A stretch of 64,000 nucleotides of DNA from Acidipropionibacterium sp. (GCA_022647765.1 JALCLH010000003.1:307384-371383), one strand, 5' to 3'; counted from the stretch's first letter, positions 18,629 to 27,508 are shown. The notes: generated by a model from the sequence alone, not told the origin. Translations and numbers: made by a program.

Positions 18629-19163
18629 CCGGGTGGGCCGCTGAGGTCTGACCGCTATCTGCGAGCAGACCTTCGTAGTAGGCGATCTTCGTGTCCACTG
18701 CGGCCATGTTCTGCGCGAGTTCGGCCTGCTGATGTTCCAGGAGTGCGCGGTGTTCCCGCAGCAGACGGAGTCTCTCGGCCGCCGTCGAGGGGCCCTTCGC
18801 GCGCAGCCGGACGTACTCGGCGACGGTCTCCACCGGCATCCCGGTGGCCCGCAGTCGTCGCACGAAGCCGATGCGCTCGACGTCCAGATCGCTGTACAGG
18901 CGTCGTCCTCCGCTGGTGCGAGTCACCGGGTCGATCAGACCGAGTCGTTCGTAGTAGCGCAGTGTGTCGATGCTGATGCCGGTCCGCTCGGAGACCTCGC
19001 CGACCGACCATTCCGGCACGACGCGGGTGAGGGGGACGTCCAGTCGGCGCGCCAGCTCCGTCAGCCGGTCGATCTCCTTGTCATCCACGTTTGCCGAATC
19101 ACTCGTGTTTGTACCACTCGTGTCCACATCATTCGCGTCCACCGGCGTGCTGTCCGAGCTCAT
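18615..19163 (-). CDS. MerR family transcriptional regulator
   Basis: A protein of 182 residues. It has an unusual 50-residue N-terminal extension rich in Asp/Thr/Ser, then the MerR HTH (VGEVSERTGISIDTLRYYERLG, about 53-75; GGRRLYSDLDVERI wing), then a long coiled coil (about 125-165). The effector Cys pattern of metal sensors is absent, so it is more likely a drug or redox sensor of the BltR/SoxR-like class. Its own promoter has a 19-bp spacer with a dyad and places the start site at or next to the ATG. Confidence 0.88.
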   Translation of the reverse strand: MSSDSTPVDANDVDTSGTNTSDSANVDDKEIDRLTELARRLDVPLTRVVPEWSVGEVSERTGISIDTLRYYERLGLIDPVTRTSGGRRLYSDLDVERIGFVRRLRATGMPVETVAEYVRLRAKGPSTAAERLRLLREHRALLEHQQAELAQNMAAVDTKIAYYEGLLADSGQTSAAHPDDGR

Positions 19164-19170
19164 GCCCAGG

Positions 19171-19201
19171 ATCGTATTTTCTGGAGTTCACTCCAGGTCA
19201 A
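19171..19201 (-). promoter_or_regulatory. MerR-type promoter with 19-bp spacer and dyad
   Basis: On the minus strand TTGACC (19196-19201) and TACGAT (19171-19176) are separated by 19 bases. A 16-bp dyad CTGGAGT-GA-ACTCCAG (19181-19196) fills the spacer. The over-long spacer is the hallmark of MerR-activated promoters. The -10 box ends only 7 bases before the ATG, so the mRNA is probably leaderless or nearly so. Confidence 0.75.
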
Positions 19202-19231
19202 GCCCGGCAGACCGTCTCGTGATGCGCTCGA

Positions 19232-20032
19232 TCAGATGGGTGCTCTCGACAGGAGCAGGAGTTCCTCTTCCGGCGGGTCGGCCAGCAGAACCCAGGACAG
19301 GCCCGCCATCTGCCGCTCCTGCCGGGGGCGGAGCGCGACGAGATTCGTCTCGCGCCGCAGGGCGTCGGCCACCAGTTGAGTGCCGGCCGGGTCGAGCACG
19401 CGCAGCCGGGGCCGCCATCCGTGCTCGTGGCAGCAGCGCAGGATCCAGGCCGCGTACTCGGGTGCGCGCCGCTCGTCGAACCACAGCAGCGACATGCCGT
19501 CGAGATCCGCCCACTCGGCCTCGGCGCGAGCTGCGAGAGGGTGATCGGAGCTCACGAGCACGCCCAGGGGTGTGGTGCGCAGCACGGTCGACGCAGCTTC
19601 CCGCACCGGTGTGATGGGACCGCGCACGACGGCCGCGTCGACCTTCCGTCCCAGTGCGCGCTGCGCCCGTGAGCTGTCAAGGGCGACGAACTCGATCGCG
19701 GTGCCGAACCGGCTCGTCAGCATCTCGAGGACGCCGACGTCGGTGCCTCGTGGCACGCCGATCCGCCGGACGGCCGATGCCGGCGCGCCAAGGTCATTCA
19801 TGGCCTGAAGGGTTCGCGTCGCGATACCGAGTAGGCGCCGTCCGGCGTCTGTGGGGCGCATTCCGGTGGCGGAACGATCGAACAGGCGCACGCCGAGGCG
19901 GCGTTCCAGCTGGGCCACCTGCTGACTGAGACTGGGCTGGCTGATCCCCAGCCTGTCGGCTGCCGCACGCACCGTGCCTTCCTCGACCACCGCGACGAAG
20001 TATCGCAGATGCAGCAGGGCGATCTGATCCAT
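19232..20032 (-). CDS. LysR family transcriptional regulator
   Basis: A protein of 266 residues. The N-terminal wHTH is RYFVAVVEEGTVRAAADRLG plus SQPSLSQQVAQLERRLGVRLF (residues 10-55), followed by a substrate-binding domain in two lobes (from about 90). The start MDQIALLH at 20032 is chosen since the upstream ATG at 20050 lies inside the palindrome and GGGGG precedes the chosen codon. It is divergent from a YciI-like gene; this gene pair and its intergenic dyad are the likely regulatory unit. Confidence 0.88.
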   Translation of the reverse strand: MDQIALLHLRYFVAVVEEGTVRAAADRLGISQPSLSQQVAQLERRLGVRLFDRSATGMRPTDAGRRLLGIATRTLQAMNDLGAPASAVRRIGVPRGTDVGVLEMLTSRFGTAIEFVALDSSRAQRALGRKVDAAVVRGPITPVREAASTVLRTTPLGVLVSSDHPLAARAEAEWADLDGMSLLWFDERRAPEYAAWILRCCHEHGWRPRLRVLDPAGTQLVADALRRETNLVALRPRQERQMAGLSWVLLADPPEEELLLLSRAPI

Positions 20033-20048
20033 CGCCCCCGTCTTCCCC

Positions 20049-20064
20049 ATAGGCCGTAGCCTAT
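20049..20064. promoter_or_regulatory. LysR-type dyad in the divergent promoter
   Basis: ATAGGC-CGTA-GCCTAT, perfect 6-bp arms, in the 89-base gap between the LysR gene and the YciI-like gene; matches the T-N11-A layout of LysR sites. Confidence 0.5.
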
Positions 20065-20121
20065 ATCAGGATGGGTGATTCCGACCTTCCCAATACCTCG
20101 ACCGGGTGCTGAACTCGAAGC

Positions 20122-20409
20122 ATGTACATCATCGACATCAGTTACACCGCTTCGCTCGACGACATCGACGCCATCTTGGGCGACCATCAGAAATGGCTAG
20201 ACATCCAGTATTCGGCAGGACGTTTTCTTGCCTCGGGCAGACAAGAACCGCGCACCGGCGGAATCATCATCGCCGTCGATCAGCCGCGAGACGAGATCGA
20301 GGGTCTCGCGGCCACCGATCCCTTCGCTCAACGCGGTCTGGCGCGGCATCGGATCATCGAGTTCCATCCGAGCCGGATGCTTCCCGCGCACGCTTGGATC
20401 GACGCCTGA
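20122..20409 (+). CDS. YciI family protein
   Basis: Small protein of 95 residues with the YciI ferredoxin-like fold: MYIIDISYTASLDDIDAILGDH start, a His in DHQKWLD, GRFLASGRQEPRTGG in the middle and a DPFAQRGLARHRIIEFHP end. Several YciI proteins are small-molecule hydrolases or dehydrochlorinases; whether this one is catalytic is unknown. It is divergent from a LysR regulator that probably controls it. Confidence 0.82.
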   Translation: MYIIDISYTASLDDIDAILGDHQKWLDIQYSAGRFLASGRQEPRTGGIIIAVDQPRDEIEGLAATDPFAQRGLARHRIIEFHPSRMLPAHAWIDA

Positions 20410-20495
20410 GTCCTGAGACGCCGGCCGGGGAGATGTGGGGGTGACGCCGGGAGGAGCGTGTGCGCTCTGTACATCGGGTCAGCTCCTGTGCTGGA

Positions 20496-20515
20496 ATTAG
20501 AGAGCAATCTCTAAT
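20496..20515. promoter_or_regulatory. TetR operator: ATTAGAGA-GCAA-TCTCTAAT
   Basis: Perfect 8-bp arms around GCAA, 18 bases upstream of the TetR ATG and next to a -10-like TAATAC. Likely autoregulatory site of the regulator-hydrolase operon. Confidence 0.65.
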
Positions 20516-20532
20516 ACTTGACGGGGGACACC

Positions 20533-21129
20533 ATGGGCAGAGCGCCGAAGTACGACGACGAGGCGATCCTCGACGCGGCACTGGATCTGGCCAGTGAGCA
20601 CGGTCCGCACGGGGCGACCGTCGTGGCCATAGCCGAGCGGCTGGGGGCGCCCTCGGGATCGATCTACCATCGCTTCGCCTCCCGCGATCTCATTCTGGCG
20701 CGGCTGTGGATTCGCACCATCAGGCGCTTTCAGGAGGGGTTCCTGGCCGCTGTCCGCTTGGATGACCCGGATCAGGCTGTCCGGGCGGCGGTGGCGCACA
20801 CGCTGACATGGACCGTGGAGCATCCGCGCGAGGCGAAGGTGCTGGTGCTGTACCGCCGGGAGGATCTCATTGCGTTGTGGCCCGATGAGCTCGGTGACGA
20901 CCTCGCGACCCTCAACGACGAGGTCAAGCGCTCGATCACGGCGTTCGCACGGACATGGTTCGGTGCGGTCGCCGCCGAGACCGTCGGACGGACACGACTT
21001 GCGCTCATCGACCAGCCCTACGCGGCCTCGCGCCGGATCATCAGCGATACCGTGCCACCTCCGCCATGGCTCATCGACGCCGTCACCACCGCCGCCTTTG
21101 CGGTCCTGGGCGAGATGAGACAGTCATGA
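20533..21129 (+). CDS. TetR family transcriptional regulator
   Basis: A protein of 198 residues with an N-terminal HTH at about 10-55 (AILDAALDLASEHGPHGATV, GAPSGSIYHRFASRDLI) and a helical ligand domain. GGGGGA precedes the ATG at 20533. It overlaps the following hydrolase gene by 4 bases (ATGA), so regulator and enzyme form one operon, and a 20-bp palindrome lies in front of both. The ligand may be the hydrolase substrate or product. Confidence 0.88.
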   Translation: MGRAPKYDDEAILDAALDLASEHGPHGATVVAIAERLGAPSGSIYHRFASRDLILARLWIRTIRRFQEGFLAAVRLDDPDQAVRAAVAHTLTWTVEHPREAKVLVLYRREDLIALWPDELGDDLATLNDEVKRSITAFARTWFGAVAAETVGRTRLALIDQPYAASRRIISDTVPPPPWLIDAVTTAAFAVLGEMRQS

Positions 21130-22019
21130 CGCCGACGATCTCGCCGCTTGCCGCGGTGCTCGGCCGGCGTCTGGCGGGCGGGCTGTTCCATCCACCTCGG
21201 CGGAAACACCACCGCGAACCGGTGGAGCTCGGCCTGCCATGTACCGTCCGCTCCACCCGGACGACCGATGATGTCATGCTGCATCTCTGGCTGATCCCGG
21301 CCGAGGGAACTGGCGCCGGGGTGGTCATCGTGGGGCATGGAATCGGGCTGACCAAGTCGGCCAGCTTGCGTCACGCCGCCCTGCTCCATGAACTCGGCTT
21401 TCATGTGATCCTGTTCGACCATCGGAACCACGGACTCTCCGGTGCCGACCGAGCCAATGACAACTTGGCCGAGCGATACAGCACCGATATCGAGGCATGT
21501 CTGCGAACCGCCGCCGAGATGTGGCCGGACGCCGGCGCGCCCATCGTGTGGGGATTCTCCTTCTCGACCTTCCCCACCCTCTACTCGCTCCGACATCGCA
21601 CGAGCCCGCCGATTCGCGCGATCATCTGCGACTCCGGACCGGGCTACGAACTTCACCAGGTGCTCACCGCTTTTCTTGCCGGAGGCGGACTGCCCGGGCC
21701 GCATTTTGTCAGTCGTCTGATATGCCGCCCCGGGCTCGTCCGTGCATTTGCCGAGGCGGCGATCGACATGCTCGGAGCGACCTGGCCACCGGATCCGTCG
21801 ACGCCGGTGACGGCCACGATGCCGATGCTGTTCCTCACCGGCAGCGCCGACCGCATCATCGAACCGGCGCAGGTGAAAGCCGTCGCCGGTCTCTATCCGA
21901 ATGCGACGGTGGTTGAGTATGCCGCCCATCATCTACGCGGCATCACCGAGGCGCCGGGCCCGTACCGCGAGGCGGTCACCCGCTTTCTCGTGACCCTCGA
22001 AACCGGGGGCCAGCACTGA
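21126..22019 (+). CDS. Alpha/beta hydrolase
   Basis: A protein of 297 residues without signal peptide. The oxyanion region is GVVIVGHGIGLTKS, the nucleophile elbow WGFSFST (Gly-Phe-Ser-Phe-Ser, a departure from GxSxG), the acid likely the Asp of GSADR and the base a His in YAAHHLRG. Closest in style to BAAT/acyltransferase-like or FrsA-like serine hydrolases. It is translationally coupled to a TetR gene. The ester or thioester substrate is unknown. Confidence 0.82.
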   Translation: MTPTISPLAAVLGRRLAGGLFHPPRRKHHREPVELGLPCTVRSTRTTDDVMLHLWLIPAEGTGAGVVIVGHGIGLTKSASLRHAALLHELGFHVILFDHRNHGLSGADRANDNLAERYSTDIEACLRTAAEMWPDAGAPIVWGFSFSTFPTLYSLRHRTSPPIRAIICDSGPGYELHQVLTAFLAGGGLPGPHFVSRLICRPGLVRAFAEAAIDMLGATWPPDPSTPVTATMPMLFLTGSADRIIEPAQVKAVAGLYPNATVVEYAAHHLRGITEAPGPYREAVTRFLVTLETGGQH

Positions 22020-22064
22020 TCGGGTGCCGGGAATCGTCATGGTTTCCAGCCTCCATGCGGACCT

Positions 22065-22901
22065 TCAGAACAGATCAGACGTGGTGTTCAGGGTCCCCTC
22101 GATCTGTGCGATTCGTTCATCATCCCAGGTGATCGTGGGATCATTCTCGAAATAGCGGGTGAAGATCGCTATGGCGCCGAGTGCGACGAGGCCGCTGCTC
22201 GGCGAAGGCGTGGCGGCCCGGTTGCGCAGGACGAGCCCTCGGTTCATCGCGATGAGGAGGTCGGCGACATCGTCCAAAGTGGTGCCGGCCTGCGCGCGGA
22301 GCCGGATGCCGAACAGCCGCATGAGCAGTGAGAAGTTCCCGACGAGCCGGTTCCGGTAGACATCCTCGGAGTTGCCGATCTCTCTTCGCGCAGTCTCCCT
22401 GACCTCGCCGTCCGGGAGATTCATCGTCATGACGATCAGCGCGAAGTAGGTCCGCCACTGGCCGATGAGTGCGGAAGTGTGCTCGAAGTCCGGGGCGGAC
22501 GCGGCCGCGAGAAGGTCCGTGACCAGTTGCCACCGCGTGCCAGGATCTCGCATCTCCTCCAACCGGGGCAGAACCAGATCCTTGATGAGCGTGGTCGTTG
22601 CCGCGCCCTCGGTGTTGTCGGTGGGGATGGCCTCTTTCGCCAGCTCGACGATGAGGTCCCCGGTGAACTGGTCCTTCTGCGGCCACAGTCGATAGAAGGT
22701 CGTCCGGGAGACCTCGGCTTCACGGATGACGTCCTCCATACTCAGATGCTCCAGCCCGAGCGGGAGACCGTGCTCCCGGATCGCCACCACGGCTGTGCGC
22801 AGCGCGGTCTCCCGCGTCTGCGCCTCGGTCATGCGCGGTCGACGACTGCCGATCCGCGCGTGCTCGCGGCGTCCCTCTGCTGGCACCTGGCCCACCTCCA
22901 T
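22065..22901 (-). CDS. TetR family transcriptional regulator
   Basis: A protein of about 278 residues, large for the family because of an N-terminal basic extension before the HTH (LSMEDVIREAEVSRTTFYRLWPQKDQF). The ATG at 22901 was chosen; an internal ATG at 22832 (MTEAQTRETALRTA) would give a standard-length protein. It is divergent from a flavodoxin-like gene across a 90-bp promoter region, so this is the likely repressor of that gene. Confidence 0.82.
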   Translation of the reverse strand: MEVGQVPAEGRREHARIGSRRPRMTEAQTRETALRTAVVAIREHGLPLGLEHLSMEDVIREAEVSRTTFYRLWPQKDQFTGDLIVELAKEAIPTDNTEGAATTTLIKDLVLPRLEEMRDPGTRWQLVTDLLAAASAPDFEHTSALIGQWRTYFALIVMTMNLPDGEVRETARREIGNSEDVYRNRLVGNFSLLMRLFGIRLRAQAGTTLDDVADLLIAMNRGLVLRNRAATPSPSSGLVALGAIAIFTRYFENDPTITWDDERIAQIEGTLNTTSDLF

Positions 22902-22991
22902 CGACTGAACCCTGATTGACGACCCGTGCAGCATGCTACACTCGGTACATGGACATTGGAGTACCAAGATTCATTGGGAATGAGGAAGACG

Positions 22992-23468
22992 ATGAAAGCC
23001 CTGATCGTGGTCGAGTCATACTTCACCAATACCGAGAAGATCGCTGAGGCGATTGCCACGGGCCTGCGGTCTCGCGGTGCCGAGGTCGACGTCGTGCAGG
23101 CAGCCAGTGCACCGGATGTGACTACTGCGGAGCTGCTCATTGTCGGAGCTCCGACCCACAATCTCGGTCTGCCGAAGGCGGCGAGCAGGCGGCAGGCCGA
23201 AGCCAAAGGTGGACGGCATTCCCAGGAATCCGGCGTCGCGGAATGGCTCGACTCCCGGCCGCAGTTGAAGGGTCGCCGCGCTGCCGCATTCGCCACGGTC
23301 GTGGGCGGGGCCTTCTCAGGTTCCGCGGCGCGCGCGATCCGCAAGAAGATGCGCCGCCGCTCCGCCGATGTCATCGCCTGCGAGGACTTCCGGGTCCTCG
23401 GCACGGAGGGCCCGCTGGCCGACGGTGAGCTCACGCGGGCCGAGCAATGGGGCGCGTCCCTGGTCTGA
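22992..23468 (+). CDS. Flavodoxin-like protein
   Basis: A protein of 158 residues. The FMN phosphate loop is at residues 8-15 (ESYFTNTEKIA), with a second FMN contact at GAPTHNLGLPKA and a third at VVGGAFSG. The flavodoxin size is right and the start has GAGGA upstream. It is basic in its last third (AIRKKMRRRS). It could carry electrons or act as a protoporphyrinogen/quinone reductase (FldA/HemG-like); not decidable here. It is divergent from a TetR gene. Confidence 0.82.
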   Translation: MKALIVVESYFTNTEKIAEAIATGLRSRGAEVDVVQAASAPDVTTAELLIVGAPTHNLGLPKAASRRQAEAKGGRHSQESGVAEWLDSRPQLKGRRAAAFATVVGGAFSGSAARAIRKKMRRRSADVIACEDFRVLGTEGPLADGELTRAEQWGASLV

Positions 23469-23551
23469 CGCCCGGCGCCGAGGCCGTGCTTGCGAGGCAG
23501 GCGTCTTTGCCCTGACCGTTGTGCTCGTCGGGATCTTGGACCGTGTGGCGC

Positions 23552-24103
23552 CTATTCGGACTCCCGCAGAATGCTCGTCGCACGATCCAGCAGATCGCAG
23601 AGAACGGTGCGTTCTTTTTCCGTGAATGAGTCCGCAAGGTGCTGCTCGATGTTTCTGGCGCGGATATCGGCCTGAAGCGCCAATTCTTCTCCGGCGTCGG
23701 TGAGACTGGTGACGAGCACCCGGCTGTGCAGTTTCGACGGAACTCGTTCGATGAGCTGTTTCTTCTCAAGTTTGGAAAGGATCTGCGCCATCGTCTGCGG
23801 CGTCACGGCGGCATGGCGGGCGAGCTGTGCGGAGGACTGACCGGGCACATAGTAGAGCGCGAGAAGAGCGGCATATTGAGCGACGGTGAGGTCGAATGAC
23901 CGGAGGGCCTCGGACTTCGCGGCCATGAGCGCCTGTTCGGCCGCCTTGATGTGCGATCCGACGCGGGCGCCGAAGTCGGCTGCCGCCTCGTCCTCGCCTC
24001 GGCGCGGCGCGGGCAGACAGAACGGTTCACGGACGGTGTCAGGCACCTCATCAGGGTAATGCCCCTGCGACTCCGCTCTGCCGGCGTCGCGCCGTAGCGG
24101 CAC
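23552..24103 (-). CDS. MarR family transcriptional regulator
   Basis: A protein of 183 residues with wHTH at about 70-130 (LTVAQYAALLALYYVPGQSS, TPQTMAQILSKLEKKQLIER, wing LHSRVLVTSLTDAG). The GTG at 24103 lies 3 bases after the aldo-keto reductase stop on the same strand, so they are one transcript. The N-terminal 45 residues precede the usual MarR start, and a later GTG is possible. A large palindrome before the reductase gene is the likely target. Confidence 0.83.
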   Translation of the reverse strand: MPLRRDAGRAESQGHYPDEVPDTVREPFCLPAPRRGEDEAAADFGARVGSHIKAAEQALMAAKSEALRSFDLTVAQYAALLALYYVPGQSSAQLARHAAVTPQTMAQILSKLEKKQLIERVPSKLHSRVLVTSLTDAGEELALQADIRARNIEQHLADSFTEKERTVLCDLLDRATSILRESE

Positions 24104-24106
24104 GGA

Positions 24107-25111
24107 TCAGTACCGGTTTCCGATCGGTGCTGGCAGCGCGTCGAGGGTCTGCCGCTCCTCGGAGTTGAGGTGCAGGTCGAGTGCTCCCAGATTGTCGCGC
24201 AGGTGCCTGCTGCTGCGGGTGCCCGGAATCGGAATGATGTGGGGGCCCAGGTCGAGCAGCCAGGCGAGCGACACCTGTGCCGATGTGGCGCCGTGCGCTG
24301 CGGCGATCCGCGCCACGGTGTCGCTGATCGCCTGATTGCGCGCGAAGGCCTCCGCGGTGAAGCGCGGGTTGGCGGCGCGGAAATCACTTGACTCGAACGT
24401 CGTGGCATCGAGGGTGCCGGTGAGATAGCCGCGGCCGAGCGGGGCGAACGGCACGAAGGCGACGCCGTGCTCCTGGGTCCATCGCAGCAGATTGCCGCCC
24501 GCGCTCGCGCCGCCTCCGGCAAATCCGTCGTCGGCCGGATCGCCGCCACCGATGGGATCGCGGGTCCACAACGAGAGCTCGGACTGGATCGCGGAGACCG
24601 AGTGGATCGCATGTGCCTCCTCAGCTTGATCGATCGTCACCTCCGACAGCCCGAGGGCGCCGATCTTCCCCTCGGTGACGAGGCCGGCGAGTGCGCCCCA
24701 GCTCTCGGCCAGTGGCACGGCCGGGTCGACGCGATGGAGATAGTAGAGGTCGATCCGCTCGACGCCGAGATGGGTCAGCCCCTCTTCGACCTGCCGGCGG
24801 AGAGCTTCGGGGCGTCCATCGCGGCGCATCTGCCTGTTGGCGAGATCGACGGCCAGCCCTCCCTTGGAGGCGATGACGACGCCGTCGCGTCGGCCCCGGA
24901 TCGCCGTGCCGATGAGCCGCTCATTGTGGCCGTCGCCGTAGACGCGCGCAGTGTCGATGAGCTCCACACCCGCGTCGATCGCCTGATGGATCACCCGGAT
25001 CGACTCGGCGTCGTCCCGCGTGGACTCCGCATATCCCCAGCTCATCCCCATGCAGCCGAGTCCCAGCGGGAAGACCCGCGTCCCCGTGGCCCCGAGCATT
25101 CGTGCGTCCAT
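24107..25111 (-). CDS. Aldo/keto reductase
   Basis: NADPH-dependent carbonyl reductase of 334 residues, (beta/alpha)8 barrel. The catalytic tetrad is visible: Asp in ELIDTARVYG, Tyr in VYGDG, Lys in VIASKGG and His in YYLHRVDP. The cofactor 2'-phosphate end is IPGTRSSRHLRDNL. It resembles YajO/AKR13-type enzymes acting on reactive aldehydes or ketones. GGAGG precedes the start. It is first in an operon with a MarR regulator and has a good TATAAT -10 box. Confidence 0.9.
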   Translation of the reverse strand: MDARMLGATGTRVFPLGLGCMGMSWGYAESTRDDAESIRVIHQAIDAGVELIDTARVYGDGHNERLIGTAIRGRRDGVVIASKGGLAVDLANRQMRRDGRPEALRRQVEEGLTHLGVERIDLYYLHRVDPAVPLAESWGALAGLVTEGKIGALGLSEVTIDQAEEAHAIHSVSAIQSELSLWTRDPIGGGDPADDGFAGGGASAGGNLLRWTQEHGVAFVPFAPLGRGYLTGTLDATTFESSDFRAANPRFTAEAFARNQAISDTVARIAAAHGATSAQVSLAWLLDLGPHIIPIPGTRSSRHLRDNLGALDLHLNSEERQTLDALPAPIGNRY

Positions 25112-25140
25112 GTCACAACCTCCAAGGAATTATAAGATAC

Positions 25141-25172
25141 CTGTACTTTATCAGGTAACTGATACAGTACAG
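25141..25172. promoter_or_regulatory. 32-bp imperfect palindrome at the aldo-keto reductase promoter
   Basis: Arms of 14 bases (CTGTACTTTATCAG / CTGATACAGTACAG, 13 of 14 paired) around GTAA. On the minus strand it overlaps the -35 region (TTACCT, 18 bases before TATAAT). Size and position fit the operator of the MarR encoded downstream. Confidence 0.7.
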
Positions 25173-25313
25173 GAGACTGAGGAACTCGCGTGGAGGACTC
25201 ATGAAGGTGAGTCCGTAGTCTGTTGCACTGGCACAAAGAATGGCGGTGCATGATCGGGACGGCGTGATCCTCGGCCCGGTTGCCGGCGTCGTCGAGCAGG
25301 AGGGTAGTCGCGA

Positions 25314-25823
25314 ATGAGCAAGGCAGAAGCCGGCGTGCCCGCGCATCTGTATCTGCACCGAGCTACCGGCGCCGTGATCGAGCCCAGCGCGCCCGGCGGC
25401 GTCGTGAAGTTCGGGCCCGTGCCCTCACCGGAAGAGCTGGCCCCGCTCATGCTGGACGCCTACCGCGGAACTCCCGATGACGAGGGCGAGACCCTGGAGG
25501 ACACGATCGAGATTCTTCGGTCGGCTGTCGCCGGCGGGTTCGGGCCGTGGCTCGCCGAGGTGTCCTTCGTGGGCCTTGACGTGGATGGACGCCGGCTCGG
25601 CGCGATCCTCACCGCGCTGGACGAGGAAGGGACGCCATTCGTGGCCTTCGTGTTCACTCACCCCGGGCATGCGGGCCGAGGCGTTGCCTCGGCGTTGATC
25701 TCCCAGGCGTGCAGCGTGCTGGCGGCGATGGGATATCCCGATCTGCGCCTGTGGGTGAATGCTCGCAACGAGAGGGCGCTGCGCCTGTACCGTCACCTCG
25801 GTTTCACCGGCGTCTCCGGCTGA
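25314..25823 (+). CDS. GNAT family N-acetyltransferase
   Basis: A protein of 169 residues with a single GNAT domain: strand VAFVFTHPGHAGRGVASALIS contains the acetyl-CoA loop (H-x-G-R-G-V-A, about residues 122-130) and the end ARNERALRLYRHLGFTGVSG is the usual last helix and strand. GGAGGG upstream of the ATG. Its 3' end overlaps the convergent MFS gene by 20 bases. The substrate is unknown. Confidence 0.85.
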   Translation: MSKAEAGVPAHLYLHRATGAVIEPSAPGGVVKFGPVPSPEELAPLMLDAYRGTPDDEGETLEDTIEILRSAVAGGFGPWLAEVSFVGLDVDGRRLGAILTALDEEGTPFVAFVFTHPGHAGRGVASALISQACSVLAAMGYPDLRLWVNARNERALRLYRHLGFTGVSG

Positions 25824-27288
25824 CGGTCTTGGAGGGCTCGGCGGCTCCTTGCGCGCCGTCAGCTCGCTCGCGCGAAAGCCAGATTCCGGCGGAGACGAGA
25901 AGCCCTGCGGCGATGGCCAGCGCGATCCCGGTGACGCTGACGGCGACATCGAACTGGGCGTGCTGGCCAGCGCTCCATGCGCCGCCGGTCAGGGATCCGG
26001 CGAACAATGTGGCCAGGAGGGTGCCCGCCAGAGCGAACCCGACCGAGGCTCCCACCTGCCCCGAGGTGTCGGCTAGTGCCGCACCGATGGTGGTTCGGTC
26101 CTCGGGCAGGCCGCGCATGACATTGGTACCGGCGACGACCCCGACGATGCGCATGCCGAGCGCGACGAGTGCGAGGGCGGCGGCAATCCAGACGTACCCG
26201 TGGATGCCCAGGACGCCGTACACCGCGAGGCCGGCGACGATGACAGCCGATGAGTACCAGGCGGCCCTCGTCATCCCGGCGTGCGCGATCAGCGGCCGGA
26301 CCAGGGCGCCTCCGGCGATGAGCACGACGACCTGCGGCAGCATTCCGAGAGCCGCTTGGCCCGGCGTCCACCCGTAGGCGAGTTGCAGATGAAGCGTCAC
26401 CAGATAGCCAAGGGCTCCGGTGGCCAGGGAGCCCGCGGCCTTGAACAGCAGCCCGCTGGCAACCAGTGGCCGGGTAATCAGCCGAAGGTCGATCATGGGA
26501 TTCGGGACGCGGTGCTCGCGCCGGATGAACAACGTCATGGCCGATGCGGCGCAGACGATCGACACCCACGGCCATGCGGATTCGGAGCCGGTCTCGGTGA
26601 GCAAGGTCGGGGCGAGCAGAACGGCGACGACCGCGACCATGCCCAATATCGCCCCGACGGTGTCGATCGGGGCGTCGTGAAGATCCTCCGGACGATCGGC
26701 CGGAATGCCGGAGCGAATGCCAATCATGGCGAGGGCGGCGATGGGCGCGTTGATGGCCAGGAGCGCCTGCCACGGGGCGACAGCGAGCAGGAAACCGCCG
26801 GCAATCGGGCCAATGGCCATGCCGACCAGCCCGACTGTGGAGATGATGTTCATGCTTCTCACTCGCAGTTCGTCGGCGTCGAACAGGCGGAAGGCGAGCG
26901 CCATGGAGCCCGGCGCGGTCATCGCCGCCGCGATCCCGGTGATTGCGCGGATCGCGATGAACTGCCATGCCGCCGTGACCAACAATGTCGATAGGCTCGC
27001 AGCAGCAAAGATGATCAGCCCGAGCATCATTGTTCGCCGTCTTCCGAAGCGGTCGGCCAACGCTGCGAGCGGGATCATGAATCCGCCGAAGACCACCGTG
27101 TAGGTCAGCGTGATCCATTCCAGTGCCGTGCTGGATGCGTGCAATTCGCGACCGATGGTCGGCAGGGCCACATTGAGGATCGAGTCGTCGAGCATCTCGA
27201 TGAGGAACACGGCTGACAGTCCGGCCAACGGCAGCCAGGACGTGCGCAAAGAGATGGGTTGAGCATAGGCGGGATGAGGCGAAGGCAT
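25804..27288 (-). CDS. MFS drug efflux transporter (14-helix, EmrB/QacA type)
   Basis: A protein of 494 residues with about 14 membrane helices. It starts with LAGLSAVFLIEMLDDSILNVALPTIGREL, the acidic motif D1 of the DHA2 family. Motif A is LADRFGRRRTMM, and motif C-like GLVGMAIGPIAGG is in helix 5. The conserved Asp-Asp in helix 1 is consistent with a proton-driven multidrug pump. No adjacent regulator; it stands between a convergent GNAT gene and aspartate decarboxylase. Confidence 0.88.
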   Translation of the reverse strand: MPSPHPAYAQPISLRTSWLPLAGLSAVFLIEMLDDSILNVALPTIGRELHASSTALEWITLTYTVVFGGFMIPLAALADRFGRRRTMMLGLIIFAAASLSTLLVTAAWQFIAIRAITGIAAAMTAPGSMALAFRLFDADELRVRSMNIISTVGLVGMAIGPIAGGFLLAVAPWQALLAINAPIAALAMIGIRSGIPADRPEDLHDAPIDTVGAILGMVAVVAVLLAPTLLTETGSESAWPWVSIVCAASAMTLFIRREHRVPNPMIDLRLITRPLVASGLLFKAAGSLATGALGYLVTLHLQLAYGWTPGQAALGMLPQVVVLIAGGALVRPLIAHAGMTRAAWYSSAVIVAGLAVYGVLGIHGYVWIAAALALVALGMRIVGVVAGTNVMRGLPEDRTTIGAALADTSGQVGASVGFALAGTLLATLFAGSLTGGAWSAGQHAQFDVAVSVTGIALAIAAGLLVSAGIWLSRERADGAQGAAEPSKTVSRRRR

Positions 27289-27443
27289 ACGACTCCCTCA
27301 GTCAGATGAAGGAGTGACGACGCCCATGCGTCGCGTATACACGCTGCGCCACGCCGGATGGTTCACCCGGGCTCAGAGGCGACGCAGTTTTCTACCCCGA
27401 TGGAGTAACGATAGAGCGGGATGCGGCGCGTTTTCAAATCAAG

Positions 27444-27483
27444 CGACCGGGGGCAGGAGCTCTAGAGCTCCTGCCCCCGGTCG
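27444..27483. terminator. 40-bp perfect palindrome, likely terminator
   Basis: A perfect, loop-less dyad centred at 27463/27464, very GC-rich (core GGCAGGAGCTCTAGAGCTCC). It begins 25 bases downstream of the repaired aspartate decarboxylase stop (27509). A T-run is weak on either side, so it may act as a strong hairpin terminator or mRNA stabiliser. Confidence 0.65.
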
Positions 27484-27508
27484 ATCTCTACGAGCGTGTC
27501 CCGGGGAC

